Below, piece by piece: positions 32,921 to 45,576 of a stretch of 64,000 nt of DNA; positions within the stretch are counted from its first letter, which is position 1, and each line of letters begins with the position of its first letter. The stretch lies in NCBI GenBank assembly GCA_003049465.1, contig PYSS01000052.1, positions 124,001-188,000 of the forward strand, in the 5' to 3' direction. The translations under genes and the position numbers were made by a program. The notes under the pieces are model-generated. The model did not search any database and was not told the DNA's origin. It saw nothing but the letters and a program-made list of their open reading frames with translations. The DNA comes from Magnaporthiopsis rhizophila (Eukaryota > Ascomycota > Sordariomycetes > Magnaporthales > Magnaporthaceae).

Positions 32921-34165
32921 TCAATTCGGGCCAGGGTCGATGGAATGCCGAGGCTGGTCCGTAGTTGCGCCATTGTCCTCAGTCGGGGGAAGGGCATGAT
33001 CATCGCAAACCTGCGGCTCGTCTCCAGCCTCGGCCGTATCCGCGACGGGGGCATCCGTGGCCTCGACCGGGTCCTCGGCCGGGCCTTCAGCTGCAGGATC
33101 CTCAGCCAAGGTAGCCTCGATGACCGGGTCTGCGTTGACGACGTTATCTCCTTGAGCCTCCGAGAGCGACTGCCGAGCTTCGGCCATGAAGTCTGTCAAC
33201 AGCTCTTTGGCCGTTGATTCAAGGCGCGATTTGGCCATTTCAGCGTCGTGCTCGAGTTCCGAGGCCTCGAGAGCGATGTCAGCGCGGGGAGCGGGTTCCT
33301 CTGCAACGCTGGCCAGGAGTGGATCGAGAACCAGCTCGGTTGCACGGCGCGAGGAAGGCCCTGAAAGAGTTTTGGCCAGCTCGCTCGCACGACGGGATGA
33401 AGGGAACGCGGGAGGATCTGTTGGATCCTGCAGACCGGACGAGCGGCTCTCCAGAGCGTTGGTCATCTGGACGATTGAGACTCGGAGAGAGTCTCTCGTC
33501 GCCGTATTGGTGGCGGCCAAGGCTTGGTCAGTGGCCGTGCGTGCTTTCTCCAGCTCCTTCGCGACGTTCTTCAAGACTTTGTCGAGAGCGGCCTGAAGGG
33601 GGTCCTTGCTCTTCTTCTTCTTGGCCGTCGCCTCGTAAATACTCGGTTGCAGCGCTTGCATGGAGTTGTGCACCTTCAGAAGGGAGGACTGGATGCCATG
33701 AAGAGCCTCGACGTCTTCATGGGCCTTGTGCAGAGCCTCTAGCTTCTTGGAAGTCTCGGCGACGATGGCTTCCAGGCCAGGGAACTGGTCCGATGACTGC
33801 TGCAGCTTGCCAAGGTAATGGGACGCCTCTTCGAAGATGTTGAGGAAGGGGACCGAGACGGACGACCGGCTGCTGTCGGACGAGGCTGGAGTGTGGGGAG
33901 ACATCGGCAGTGTCAGCTCGGGGCCCGGGAAGCTGGTGGCGCCGGCGACCTCCGCAGTGGTCGAGTCCGCGTAGGGGGTGTCGGCGTCCGCGATCTCGCC
34001 GAGGAGGGACTGGAGTCGACCCAGGGACTCACGCGTGCCGAGCTGCCTGGTCTGGTCGACAGGCTGGATAGGGGGTCCAACAGCTCCTGGCGGGGGGCGC
34101 ACTTTGGGCAAATCATCTGCATCGGGTACCACTTTTGGGCGGACGCAACAGAGACAGGGAGACAT
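32921..34165 (-). CDS. Hypothetical helical protein with N-terminal Cys cluster, 414 aa
   Basis: I do not recognise a domain. One exon reads MSPCLCCVRPKVVPDADDL at the start. The CLCC cluster right after the start is a plausible palmitoylation site. Residues about 105-215 are helical and heptad-like (FLNIFEEASHYLGKLQQ, LEAIVAETSKKLEALHKAHE, DPLQAALDKVLKNVAKELEK), suggesting a coiled coil. The C-terminal third is acidic, Ala/Glu/Pro-rich and disordered. No signal peptide or membrane helix is seen. Membrane anchoring by lipid and a scaffold role are inference. It is divergent from CAND1 across a 1.2-kb gap. Confidence 0.8.
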   Translation of the reverse strand: MSPCLCCVRPKVVPDADDLPKVRPPPGAVGPPIQPVDQTRQLGTRESLGRLQSLLGEIADADTPYADSTTAEVAGATSFPGPELTLPMSPHTPASSDSSRSSVSVPFLNIFEEASHYLGKLQQSSDQFPGLEAIVAETSKKLEALHKAHEDVEALHGIQSSLLKVHNSMQALQPSIYEATAKKKKSKDPLQAALDKVLKNVAKELEKARTATDQALAATNTATRDSLRVSIVQMTNALESRSSGLQDPTDPPAFPSSRRASELAKTLSGPSSRRATELVLDPLLASVAEEPAPRADIALEASELEHDAEMAKSRLESTAKELLTDFMAEARQSLSEAQGDNVVNADPVIEATLAEDPAAEGPAEDPVEATDAPVADTAEAGDEPQVCDDHALPPTEDNGATTDQPRHSIDPGPN

Positions 34166-34969
34166 CTTGTGCTTGTGGGAGAGAAGATGAAGCTAAACGA
34201 GAAGAAGTACTGATTGCAAAAATAAAAAACTGGTAGGACAGCGTGTAATAAAATGTAACGACTGTAGACTGACTGCTTGGAAATCTGTGATATCTGAGCA
34301 GGAACCAGATAATGCCGTGATATGCTATGTAGCGGAGACAATGTTTGTGGTGCAAGAAGACGACTGTTGACAGATGAAGGTCTTGAGGGTGCCCAAGCCT
34401 ACCCAAGTTCTACCAAACGGCAACATCTTGCACCTACCATCGTCCATTCGTTTCTGGACCTCACCCTTCCTTCATTTGCAGTCCCAGTGGCGGCGGCTGG
34501 ATCTGGCAGGCGCGCTCATATCGTCTTGTGCTGCATGGGGAACCGCTGGGATGCTATCTTGCCCGACCCGTGTCAGAGGCGCTTTCCATCCTTTCGTCAA
34601 TCATTACCTTTGCGAGAAGGTGTAGCTCGCGGGGATCCCTTGACTCGAGGGAAACTGCGAGACACCGAGCCATGGTCTGGAAGAGGCACTGTGAGTGTTC
34701 ATGCAGAAGTGACCATCGACGACTGCCCTGAGCCTCCTGCAACTCTTTTAGCATGCACCCCATAGACCAGGTTTCCTCGTAATTGGAGGATTTTTGACTG
34801 ACAGAATTCAGGAGCAGGAAGAGGAAGACAATGGGAAAATTGGAAAGAACCGGAGGTTTAGAAGACATAGAAATACGGAAGAACATTCATGTACGGAATA
34901 TATACATTCATAGGTGCCTACCAGGTACCGGGTAGATACCTAGGGCACTATAGGTACTTTGGGCGGGCG

Positions 34970-35008
<39 letters not shown>

Positions 35009-35375
35009 TCAAAGGTTGGGTTTGCATGAATGAGGTCCCGTTGCGTCACAGCTAAATTGTTAGCAGTTGTGCACCCCACCTCTTGTCCCACACCAAAATG
35101 GATTGAACCCCACCATTGATCGCGGGTTGGTTCATGATCGCGGGGGCTGTTTGATGCGGGGAGCTGCAGCACGACCAGCTTGCTGCCCAGGCGTGCCGTT
35201 GCCTGGAGGAGACTTTGGCGCCCACAGTCCCTGACAATTCCTCAGCCTCAGCTCAAACACTCCTCAACACCATCACCACAACGGGCACTCAAATGGTAAC
35301 CTCCCGTCTTGGAGCTTGCGGCATCGACACCACTCCAGGCCCGGGTACCACGGCGTGGCACCACCATCCATCACC
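34166..35375. other. Divergent promoter region with T31 run
   Basis: This 1.2-kb region lies between the minus-strand coiled-coil-like gene and CAND1. It has GGTACCGGGTAGATACCTAGG-like words at about 34923-34945 and a T31 run at 34975-35005. No gene is seen. Confidence 0.5.
34975..35005. repeat. T31 homopolymer
   Basis: 31 consecutive T about 370 bp upstream of the CAND1 start. Confidence 0.9.
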
Positions 35376-38300
35376 ATGGCGACCGCGATACCACCGCACC
35401 CGACCTCTCAGACCATCAACGCGCTGCTCGCGAAGCTCGGAGATGCCGACCCGGACTTCAGGTTCATGTCGCTGAACGACATCCTCACCGTCCTGGACAT
35501 CGCCAAGCCTGACATTCTGCAAAACGACTACAACGTAGCCGCGCGCACCGTCGACCACCTGGTTCGGGCCCTGGATGACCAGAACGGCGAGGTGCAGAAT
35601 CTAGCAATCAAATGGTGCGTCCCCAAGCGTCGCCGACCCTGGGCGCGGTCTCGCGAAGCTGACAGTTGTCCTGGTCCTTCTCTCTGCAGTCTTGGTCCGC
35701 TTGTTGTCAAGTTGCCGACGCAGGCAATCGGCCCCTTGATCGAGAAGCTTTCGACCATGAAGCCCAAGAACTCGGTCGACAACACAGTCCCATCGCTGGC
35801 CATCCGGGCTGTTATTGCCGCGCTGCCCCGGCCAGCCCCCGGAGTGACTTCAGGGTTCGAGAAGAACGTAGTAGATGCCTACACCCCAATCAGCCGTGTC
35901 CTAATTCCTCGCCTCCTCGGCAAGTCGACTCAGACACCCAATGCCCCCGCAGCGAACATCCGTCTTCCACCCTTCGGCGAGGGACTGCTTGACCCCGATG
36001 CCATGAACGCCGAGGCGGTCGACGTTCTAATCGAGCTTGTCCACTGCTTCGGCCCCATGCTGGCATCGTACGAGATCGAAGCACTCCACGAGGGCGTAGT
36101 CGCTCTGCTGAGCAACGACGCGCCCACCTTCACTGTCAAGAAACGGGCTGTTGTCGCCATCTCGATCCTTGCCGTCTATGCGCCCGACGCCGTCCTTGAC
36201 AGCTTTGTGCAGCGGGCTGTCTCGATTCTGGGCAGCCAGGAAGCGGCCGGGATGACACGGCGCCTATATATCACCATTCTTGGCTCTATGGCGCGATCAA
36301 TTCCACATCGCTTTGGCCGCCACTTACCAGTCGTGGCGCCCTTCATTCTGTCCACACTCGGTGAAGACGAGCTCCAGGAACATCTCGAGCTTGTCGGCGA
36401 GGGTACGGATGTTGGCACCGAGTTCAACGACATCAGGGAGGCGTCTCTGGTCGCGCTCGAGTCGTTCCTGGCCTCTTGCCCCGTAGAGATGCGATCCTTC
36501 ACCGATGACTGTATCAGCTCTACGCTGCGATACATCAAGTACGATCCCAACTATGCGACAAACGACGATGATGACGACGAAATGAACGAAGACGACGAGG
36601 ACGAGGACGACGGAATGGACGACTTGGATGATGACGACGAATTCGACACCGACTATGGTTTTGAAGACGACGACGACGCGAGCTGGAAGGTGAGGCGCTG
36701 CGCCGCCAAGGCCATGTACACCCTGATTGCCACTCGGAGCAATGGGGATCTACTGGATAATGGCGTCCTCTACAAGGCCGCCGCCTCCCTCGTCAAGCGG
36801 TTTGACGAGCGTGAGGAGAATGTGCGGCTCGAAGTCATCTCGGCTTTGGCTTTGCTCGTGCGCAAGACGGGCGAAGGTCATATTCCCGAGTTCTCCCTCG
36901 ACAACAGCCAGAACGATTACATTAGCCAATTACCAATGAGCCGCAAGCGTCGCCGGCAGAGCAGCGGTGGAGGCGCCACCGCCATTGCCATGTCCGCAGG
37001 CTCGGCCGCACTGTCCGGCACCGGCCTCACCTCGCCCGTCCTGGAGAAGGTCCCAGCCTCGGGCCCTCGGGCAGACCTTGCCAAGCTGACACCCGCCATA
37101 GTAAAGTCGGGAACCAAGCTTCTGAAAGGAAAGCTTCTGTCAACGAAGCAAGCTGTCATCAACCTCTTTGACGACATCATCAAGGTTCAAAGCGGCGGCT
37201 TGTCGGGATATCTCGATCAGATCATGAGCCCCATCATCGAAGCGGTCAAGCCCTCCACGCCATCGGGCACGTCGGCTGGCCTGTTGACTACTGGAGGCAA
37301 CGCTTCGGCAACACCCGTGACCCTCCGCGTCGCCGCTCTCAGGCTCGTGAGCGACATTGCCAAGACGCATTCGTCGCAGCTTCTCCAGCCATATCTCACA
37401 AAGATAGTTACCTGCGTCGTGGCTGTGGTTAAGGATCGTTTCTACAGGATCTCGGCTGAGGCGATTCAGACCGCGGAAGAGATTGTTAAGGCCATCACGC
37501 CGCCCCGTTCGCTCAAGACGGCCAGCAAGTTCAAGGGCGAGCTCCGCAAGCTCTACGACATCATTGTCGATCGTATGGTTGCAAATGACGCAGACGCCGA
37601 GGTCAGGCAAAAGGCGATCCACGCTCTGGGAACTCTGCTGTCCAGAACATCGGGCGAAGGCGCAGACCTGCTCCCAGCGAGCGAGCGCACCGTTGCCCTC
37701 AAATACCTTCTGGAACGCCTCAGGAACGAGACCACCCGCCTGTCGGCGGTTCGCGCCATCGATGGTGTAGCTGCGTCGGCATCCAACGACGTGCAGTTTG
37801 AGCCCGGATGGACTCAGGAGGTCGTCGTTGAGCTCTCGTCGCAGCTCCGCAAGGCTAACCGTGCTCTCAGAGGATCCAGTGTCCAGGCCTTGAGCCATCT
37901 GACGCACTCTGAATCCGCCCGCGCCCATCTTGGCGATGACACTATAACGGCTCTCGTCAGCGACCTTCAACCCGTCATCACCAACAACGACGCCCACCTG
38001 CTGAGCCCTGCTCTTCACATTCTCGCGGATCTCGTCCGGAAAAACCCACAGCTTGTTGTCACACAGCAGACGATCACCGCTCTATGCGAGCTCCTTCAGT
38101 CGACAATAGCAGCTTCCGTTTTGGATCCCCTCCTGAACCTGGTGACTTCGGTCGGCCAGAGCGGCGTCGGCGGCCCGTTGATGGCGGGCATCCTCAAGGA
38201 TGTTGGCATTGGCGGAGACCCGGTGGTTGTCGGAAAGGTCATTGGAAATCTCCTGGTCGCAAGTGGTGATTCGGCTGGCGTCACGCTGGACAGCTTTGTC

Positions 38301-39746
38301 TCCGAGGTGCAGACGTCGAGTGAGGACCAGGCTAGAGCCAGCCTTGCGCTTGCAGTTCTTGGCGAGGCGGGCTTGCGTCTCGGAACCAGCTCACCACTCA
38401 CGCCGGACATCTTCCTAAAGCAGTTCGGAAAAGACTTCGACAAGGTCTCAATCTCAGCTGCTGTCGCGCTCGGCCGGGCCGGCGCCGGCGACGTTGCCCA
38501 GTATCTTCCAGTCATCCTGCGGGGCATCGAAGGCGAAGGACTCCAGCAGTACCTCCTGCTGCAGTCCGTCAAGGAGATCCTGCAGCAGGTATCGGTCTCA
38601 CAGGCCGACATCGGCGGTTATCTGCCCGAAATTTGGAACCATCTGCTTGGTGCTTCCAAAGTCGAAGACAACAGGGCCGTCTCCGCCGAATGCATTGGGC
38701 GCCTGGCCATTATCGCCCCGAGAGATTATGTTCCAAAGCTCCAGGTATGTATGGGCTGCTATTTTGCCTTGCCCGAGCGCGTGTTGCTCACTTGCTGCCT
38801 GTAACAAATCAACCTTTCTGCTAACATTGCTGCCCCTCAGAGCCTCTTGCAGGACAGCTCAGCTGACCTGCGGGCCATCGCGGTCCAGGCATTGCGTTAC
38901 ACGCTCCCCGAGAGCGGAGATGTGTTCGACGCCATCATCAAGGAGCATCTGGTTGATATGCTCGTGATGGTACTTCAAGACAAGGAGCTTGAAATCCGCC
39001 GCCTATCTATGACGGCACTCAACTCTGCGGCACATAACAAGCCGGACCTCATTCTAGCCCAGCTTGGACAGCTCCTGCCCTATGTGATAAAGGAGTCGGT
39101 TAAAAACAAGAGCCTCGTCCGCGAGGTTCAGATGGGCCCGTTCAAACACACTGTCGACGACGGCCTTGAAGTTCGCAAGGTAAGCAATTATCATCAATAC
39201 ACTACGAGGCGTGCCTGTCGCGCACCTGGCATGCCAGTGCTAACCGACGACTACCAGAGCGCGTACGAGACCCTGTATGCACTCATGGAGACGGCATTCC
39301 CCCGTCTCGATGTCATTCAGCTGTACGACCGAATCATCGACGGCCTAAGCGACGACAACGACATTCGAGCGTTGTGCAACCTTATGGTGTCCAAGCTCGT
39401 CTTCCTTGCCCCCGAGGAGACGACGAGACGGCTCGACAGCATCGCCGCGGCTTTCCGGCATACCATGGCCACCAAGCTCAAGGACAACGCGGTCAAGCAG
39501 GAGATTGAGAAGCAGAACGAGGCAATCAAGAGCGTACTCCGTGTCAGTCTTTTGCTCGGGGAGAAGCTCCCAGCCAGTCTCGCCAACGTGTCCGGGGTCG
39601 GCGCGTCGGGCACCCCCGGCGTGGTTAACACGGCGTGGAACGTCTACTGGGAGTCGCTCAACAAGGACCATAAGGCGATTCTCAAGGAACTGAGAGAGGA
39701 GAATATTACCTTCAAGGAGATGGGCGGTCAGGCCAGCCTCGTCTAA
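35376..39746 (+). CDS. CAND1: Cullin-associated NEDD8-dissociated protein (CAND1/TIP120)
   Basis: CAND1 binds un-neddylated cullin-RBX1 and exchanges substrate receptors on SCF-type ubiquitin ligases. Exons are 35376-35614, 35690-38744, 38841-39179 and 39258-39746, giving 1373 aa. The start MATAIPPHPTSQTINALLAK leads into HEAT repeats over the whole length. The first junction gives AIKCLGPLVVK, matching the family; later junctions give PKLQ-SLLQDSSADLRAIA and LEVRK-SAYETLYALMETAF. An acidic Asp/Glu-rich loop at about residues 372-410, followed by ASWKVRRCAAKAMY, is the hallmark insert of CAND1. All introns are 75-96 bp with GT-AG. The protein ends FKEMGGQASLV. No damage is seen. Confidence 0.95.
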
Positions 39747-41643
39747 CGCTGCCCCCCTTGATTAAAATTTGGCGCCATGATCGGCGCGATGCGGTGCCGC
39801 TTTGTGGAGGAAGAAAATTAGTCACGTAGATACAAAGAAGTGACTGCAGCTATTGTTTTGGTGGAACTGAATCTCGATGACTAGAGACAGCGAGAGTATA
39901 TCCGTGTCTAGCAGGAAGGTGAAGGTGGTATATACAGAAAACCCCCACGCAGACGGGAACAGTTATGAGCAGAAGCGGCTCCCTGTTTCATATTCGCTTT
40001 TGCTTCGAGTTCCAAACTTTGAATGCGATCCGGCCGTGTCTTGATTCATAGCAGTTGTGAAATCTTATCATGTGCTCGCGTGTTATTATTTTTTATATCA
40101 GCATGCATCTCTAGGTAGATTGATAGCTGTTTTTTTTTCTTTTTCTTTTTCTTTTTTTTTTCTTTTCTTTTTTTTTGTGCATCAGTCTATGGCCAGAACT
40201 GCATCCGATTACAACGAGAGATCGAGACAAGCCGTGAACGGAAAAAGAAAAGAAAAAAGAAAAAAAGAGAAAAAGAAAAGAGCTCGGGAGGGTATGGAAA
40301 GGGGACGGGCAGGGCCGTCCATGATAAGCGGATATGCCGTGGTGGCAGGATGGTGACGTGAACTTCGAGTTACAAATTAATTTATGTAGACCTGAACGAT
40401 GGCAGCAGGCTGGGTGGGGGAGAAGGGGACAAGGCATGGAGAACATATGATTAAGTAAAAAAGCAACGCGACGCGAAGAAGGCGGTGTAGTATTTCACCA
40501 TTTCCCCGTTATGCTGCCTCCTCCCTATTTTCCTCCGTGGAAAGAAAAGGTTATTTCTTTTTCCTTAGGGATTCGAGGTTGTTAAAAACTCGGTTGATGT
40601 CAACACGTCCACAAAACGTTTTAAAAACAAAACAAAAACAAGGGAAAAGAAAATGGGAGGAGAAGAAAGGGGGTGATAGATAGGTAGCCAGCTCGAAGCA
40701 GGGGAAAAAAAAAAAAAAAGAACGAGACATGCAGCGGATGAACAAGGACGGGCGGCTCCATCTTCCTCTCCCTCGCCCGGGTGACACATTGGTTGATCGT
40801 GACAGCTTGCTTGCCCCCTCATAACATATCATTTCTTTCAGTCTTGCGGCAAGCCCCACATGTATAGGTAGGTTAGGTAAGGTAGTACTTCCATCCCCTC
40901 CCAGGGTATAATATCTTTCCCCTTTACCATCTTTCACGCCGATTCTCCATTCTTATTGGAAGCGGTTCGCAGATCTTAAGACACGAGGGGAAAAAAAAAA
41001 AAAAAAAAAAAAAAAAACGAGGCAAAAAGGACAAGACAAACAATGAGAGGTGAAAATGCAAAGTTGTGGCGAACTTGCACATCGTACTGGATGACAAAGG
41101 AGAAGAAGACCTGTGCGGAGAGGGGGGTGAGCGAATGGATGACCGAGGCGGTTGTATGACGGTCGAGTAATTTTCTGCCAAGTGGCAGTTTATAGTGGTC
41201 CTCATCGGACCGTCGGATGGCGGACCAAGCAGATGACGACTTGATTTGCACGGATACCTAGCAGGATCTAGGAAATCCCGGCCGGTGCTGAAATTCGAGG
41301 GTGGGAAATGGAAAGGGAGTCTTGCGAGGAGATAAAGGGAGAAAACACAAGACCAGGCGGCCTGAATCGTTATCGTATGGATTTATAGTGTACCGGCTCC
41401 CAGGGGCTCGTGGCAGAGGTCTTTGGCTCCGACTTCATCGTATTGCTTCAACAGCCGGCTCCGACTGGCGAAGGATGGCACAGTCGAGCTTCGTATCGTG
41501 TTTGTGGGCAACGTCCAAAGTACAAACGCTCGACGGGAGGTTTGATGTCTGCTATCAGACGGAGAGGTCTCCCTGTCACCGGTAGCACAGATACAGGGGC
41601 TCAGAGACGAGAGCGCGAGGGTGAAGACGAATCTCCAGTCTCA
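39747..41643. other. Long convergent intergenic region rich in A/T runs
   Basis: This 1.9-kb region lies between CAND1 (plus) and the Spg1-like GTPase (minus). It has T-rich/A-rich blocks at 40131-40175 and 40240-40280, a TAGGTAGGTTAGGTAAGG word at about 40865 and an A27 run at 40991-41017. No convincing coding sequence is seen. Confidence 0.55.
40991..41017. repeat. A27 homopolymer
   Basis: 27 consecutive A in the CAND1/GTPase convergent spacer; a shorter A run lies at about 40706-40720. Confidence 0.9.
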
Positions 41644-42803
41644 TCAGCAGGATTGATATAACAGGAGAGGCTCGCCGACGTTTTCGATTTCTGGGATGGT
41701 GCATTTGAGGTCAAAGGCCTTGGAGAGCACAATCTTGAAGATCTGGATAACGAGGATCAAATTAGAGGGATCCGCAGGTGCCGGCTAGGGCGGGCTGACA
41801 GAACGTACCTTCTGGACGTTGATGCTGTGGCTGGTGCTGCTGAAGATCAGAGCGGCGCGCATTGCTTTTGCGAAGCGACGTGCCTAGGAAGGAAGAGCGA
41901 ACAGTCAGCTGGGCTCGATGCTTGCGCTGCGTAGGAGGCATGGATGGATCGGGGCCGTACCTGATTTGAGATCTCCTCCTGATCCTCCCTCGGGAAGTTG
42001 ACAAAGTGGTCGTACTTTGTGCCGACGAGAATTGGAATGGCCGTCTTGTTGAACCCCCTGCCCTGGCGGTACCACTCCTTGATGCTGTTTAGGGTGCTCT
42101 TGCGGGTGAGGTCGAACATGAAGAGAATGGCGACGGCGTCGTTGCAGACGAGGGGTAGCATGTTTACAAACTCGCGCTGGCCGCCCAGATCCCAGATGCT
42201 GAAGGTGATCTCGGTGTTGCGAATGCTGATGGTCTTTTCCATGAAGTTGACACCCAGGGTCTGGATGTAGTCCTCGTCCCAACTACCCTCGACGTACTTG
42301 ACCATTAAACTTGTCTTGCCAATCTGCGCGTCGCCCACCATGCCGACCTTGATGACGACGTGGTTGCGGCCGTTGTCCCTAGCTGACGACGCAGCCTCGG
42401 CGTGCGCCCCGCTGCCACGCGAGCCATGTTCGGCGGCGGCTCCGTTTCCGTTGTAGGGGGTGCCGCCGTGCGCGCCGCCACCACCTCCGGCCGAGAGGAC
42501 GGATGGCGGCCTTGATATCGAGGGGCCCGGCGGCGGCAGTGGCGGCGTGTTGTAGCGATCCATGTCGTCTGGGAGCTGTTGGTATTGGCCTGGGTTGTTG
42601 TGGTTCTGGCCGTTGCCGTTACCGTTGCCGTTACCGTTGCCGTTGCCGTTGCCGTTGCTGCTGAGGCCTTGGTCGAGCGATGTCGATTGGCCATGGTTGG
42701 GACGCTGGGCGGCGGCGGCGGCGCCGGAGCTGATGTGGGGAGAGCCTTCGATGCCTCCGAGGGTGTCCTCATGGGAGTCTACCGGGGCGGGGTCCGTGTC
42801 CAT
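41644..42803 (-). CDS. TEM1: Septation GTPase Spg1/Tem1
   Basis: This small Ras-like GTPase starts the septation initiation/mitotic exit pathway at the spindle pole body. Exons are 42803-41961, 41883-41809 and 41742-41644, giving 338 aa from MDTDPAPVDSHEDT. The frame is open to about 42980 but has no earlier ATG. The first 140 residues are a disordered extension with a Gly-Asn repeat. The GTPase core shows GDAQIGKTS (P-loop, about residue 157), LGVNFMEKTI, DLGGQ (about 203) and TKYD (about 263). TKYD in place of NKxD is normal for this subfamily. The middle exon reads ARRFAKAMRAALIFSSTSHS, and the end is LSKAFDLKCTIPEIENVGEP, typical of Spg1. SPG1 (fission yeast) and TEM1 (budding yeast) are names for the same function. 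Confidence 0.93.
42611..42658 (-). repeat. Hexanucleotide repeat coding (Gly-Asn)8
   Basis: About eight units of GGCAAC/GGTAAC (minus strand) encode alternating Gly-Asn in the N-terminal extension of the septation GTPase. Confidence 0.9.
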
Positions 42804-45576
42804 CCTGTCCAGGGCGTCGTGGTACTGGCCCTGAGACCCTGCTGACAGCGTGGATGAATCCAGCTTGGGCGACAGTTGTGCGGCGAGCAGAAGGGGCGAG
42901 GCGATGGGCGCAGGGAGAGCTACGCGCGAAACGTCGGTCGCTTCGGGCTTGGGCAGAGCGACGCTCGCTGGAGCCCACACGGCGGCTTGCTAGTACCTGG
43001 TAGGTCTGCGAGGAGAGGAGCACAGGCTGAGAGCTAACGAGAGAGAGATAGAGAGGGAGGTGGATGCTCGGCAGCTGGCTCCTGGCTGACTGGCTTGGCT
43101 CGGTCGTCGCTCTGTATGGCTCCCCAGCCGACCGAGGGCGACGATTACTAGGTTGGTACCTAGGTAGGACGAGGGTCAGAGCGGGGAGGAGGGACGGTGA
43201 GACGGTCGAGCGTGGTGCAAGGGCGAAAAGCGACTACGGGATTTGCCCTTGGTGCTTCCGCCCGGCTGCTCGTGCGTGGTTTGTGCGGCCGGCGCTCGAC
43301 CGTTGGGCTTTTCCTTGTCGAGGTGGCGATTGAGGTGCTGGATCAGAGGCCGGTGGACCCCATCAGTCAGGTTGTGCAAACCGCCCGAGCGCGGATTGGA
43401 GGGCTCGCGATCAAGAGGTTCGACCTGGCTGTCTGGCTGGCTGGCTCACTGCCGTCTGGGATCTTGGTAGGTGGCTGCTCGTGCTATCGATCTGTCGTCT
43501 GGAGGGGCGGCAGAGCAAAACGTCAGAAAAGGGGGGGCATGGGACTGCCGGCTGGGCTGGGCTGGCCGGGTGGAGGAGGGCGGCCAGGTGCAGGTGCTGG
43601 TGGACGGTGGCTCCGGCGGAGGCTCCGGCAAAGGCCAGAGTAGGCTACGTACCCGGCTAGAACGCTGGGCTGGACGGCGAGCGGCCTGCTGCCTGCTGGC
43701 GGTGCCTGTGGGTGGGGAGACGGGTGCAGAGGCGGCAGGGCTCCGGTCGGGCGATTTCGAAATGCAAGGGCGCGGGTTTGGCAGGTCGGAGGTCTGGCTC
43801 GAATAGCAGGGCGTCGCAGCAGGTGGTCGTGCTCAACGTGCAGGGCAGCAAGGGCAGGGCAAAAGCGAGTGCAGGAGGCGTATGTGCACAAGATTGATGG
43901 AGCTTGGAACAGTTTCACTTTGTGCTACGGACAATTCTTTCCCAGGGCGGTCGGTCGCTGGCAGCTGGTCGCTGGCTCCCTGAGCGGGTGCTGGGGCGGG
44001 TGCTTGGGCGCTGGCCCGCGACGGAGAGACCGCCCGCCCGTGCTGGCACCGCTTCTGGTCGAATCAATCAACCGTGGAGCAGACCCCACCGTGCATTCCG
44101 CGACACCAACGAGAAATCGTGTCCGTACCTGCACTGGACATGGATCGAGAATCGAGCCCACATGCAGCAGCTCTGACAGACCATTCAGAGGGCCCGAAAC
44201 GTCGCCTACCCACAGCCCACCAACCGCTGCTTAGCGCTGATACACCCCCCCAAATACTGATGCTGGGCCGACAAGACGCGACGCGGGTTTGTTTGTGCGT
44301 CAAAAGTAAATAATGGAGCACAGCACAACAACATCAGAGACGGAAAGAAAAAGGAAGGAAAACGAAAAAAAACTGGCAGACCCGGTGGGGTAGTGGCCCC
44401 TCAAAGCCCCATGCCCGTGTTCCTGGGCCAAGAACCTCGATGGCGGAAACAAATAAGCAACTCTGCATGTCGGGAATGAAGAATGACGAATGTGACGTGC
44501 AGCCAGATTCCCCTTGCGAATTCCTTGAACGCGCCCGCCCGGCCGGAGGGCCAAGCCCGCTTGCTGCCTTGGTTACTAACATGGATCGACTATGACGACC
44601 GGCACAGAGGGAGGGAGGCCATACTCGGACTCGGACTCGCCAGATTTTTGCACGTTTGCGTGGATCATGCCCACGAGACCACGGGCATATCAATATCATA
44701 ATCCTGCATGATTATGCAAAGGGGATCCCGCATCATATCCATCGAGATGGTATAGAGGTCCTGCATCAATTTCATTTCACGAGACATGTCGAGCCTGGCG
44801 GGGAATCGACTCCAGAAGGGGGCGTGTCAAGGATGGCGTTCTCGACGCGCGGGGCAGCTTTTGTCGCGTCTGATTGGTTCTGTTCGCATGGGCGCAGGGA
44901 AGATCCATCACGACCACGCCAGCTCTCAGCTCACGCCTTCCTGCCTAATGAAGCTAAGCGCCCCCTACGTGTTGAAGGCGCTCTGATCTCTGATCAGGGA
45001 CAGCACATCCATGGTTGGAGAATAGCTCCTCACTTCGAAGTGGATCGGTGGCGTCATACGCAGTGGGATCCGTGACGGGGAAGAATGTGAGAGTGAGCGC
45101 TCCCATGTGACATGTACAGTTTTCAGCTTGGTAAAAATAAACTCAGGTACCATCTCTCTCATGCTGGGTTCCTTGCCCTGCCGGGTCCTTCATCTCAGCG
45201 TGCCCCATGTCGAGTATACGTGGACGCAGGAAACTCGCTGTTAGCAAAGAAAATCTTATCCACCATGCACGCCAACCAACCGCCTGTTTCTCAGACAGAA
45301 AGTGGCGTGAGCGGGCGACTGGCAGGTCCGGTCTTCGGCAACACGATTTTTCTTATCTTATCGGTCCTAGGCCGCCTGGGCCCCACCTAACATGCCATCC
45401 GTCGGCTCCCGTTGGCCGACGGGATTGACCGTGACGGAATAGCTCCTCTGAGGCGCCCGAGTAGTTAGTTATCTTGACAAAATCGGCAGACCTGCGAGCA
45501 ACCTAAAGAGCTGCGGTCCTCCTCTCCCCTCCGTATCCTCCGCTCCTCCCATACCAGTGCCGTCTCTATCCTCACA
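42804..45576. other. Long divergent intergenic region
   Basis: This 2.8-kb region lies between the GTPase gene (minus) and GCV3 (plus). It is GC-rich with GGCTGG-type imperfect repeats at 43425-43570 and a GGTTGGTACCTAGGTAGG word at about 43151. Open frames of 60-150 codons occur on both strands but look like GC-driven chance. No gene, RNA or transposon is supported. Confidence 0.5.

Noticed and set aside
37140..38018. Minus-strand open frame of 292 codons
   Set aside because: It is a shadow of the CAND1 coding exon; no family features.
42611..42658. Possible CRISPR-like or regulatory array
   Set aside because: It is a simple coding hexanucleotide repeat without spacers.
43197..43643. Plus-strand 148-codon frame
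   Set aside because: Composition follows local GGCTGG repeats and no protein-like pattern is seen.
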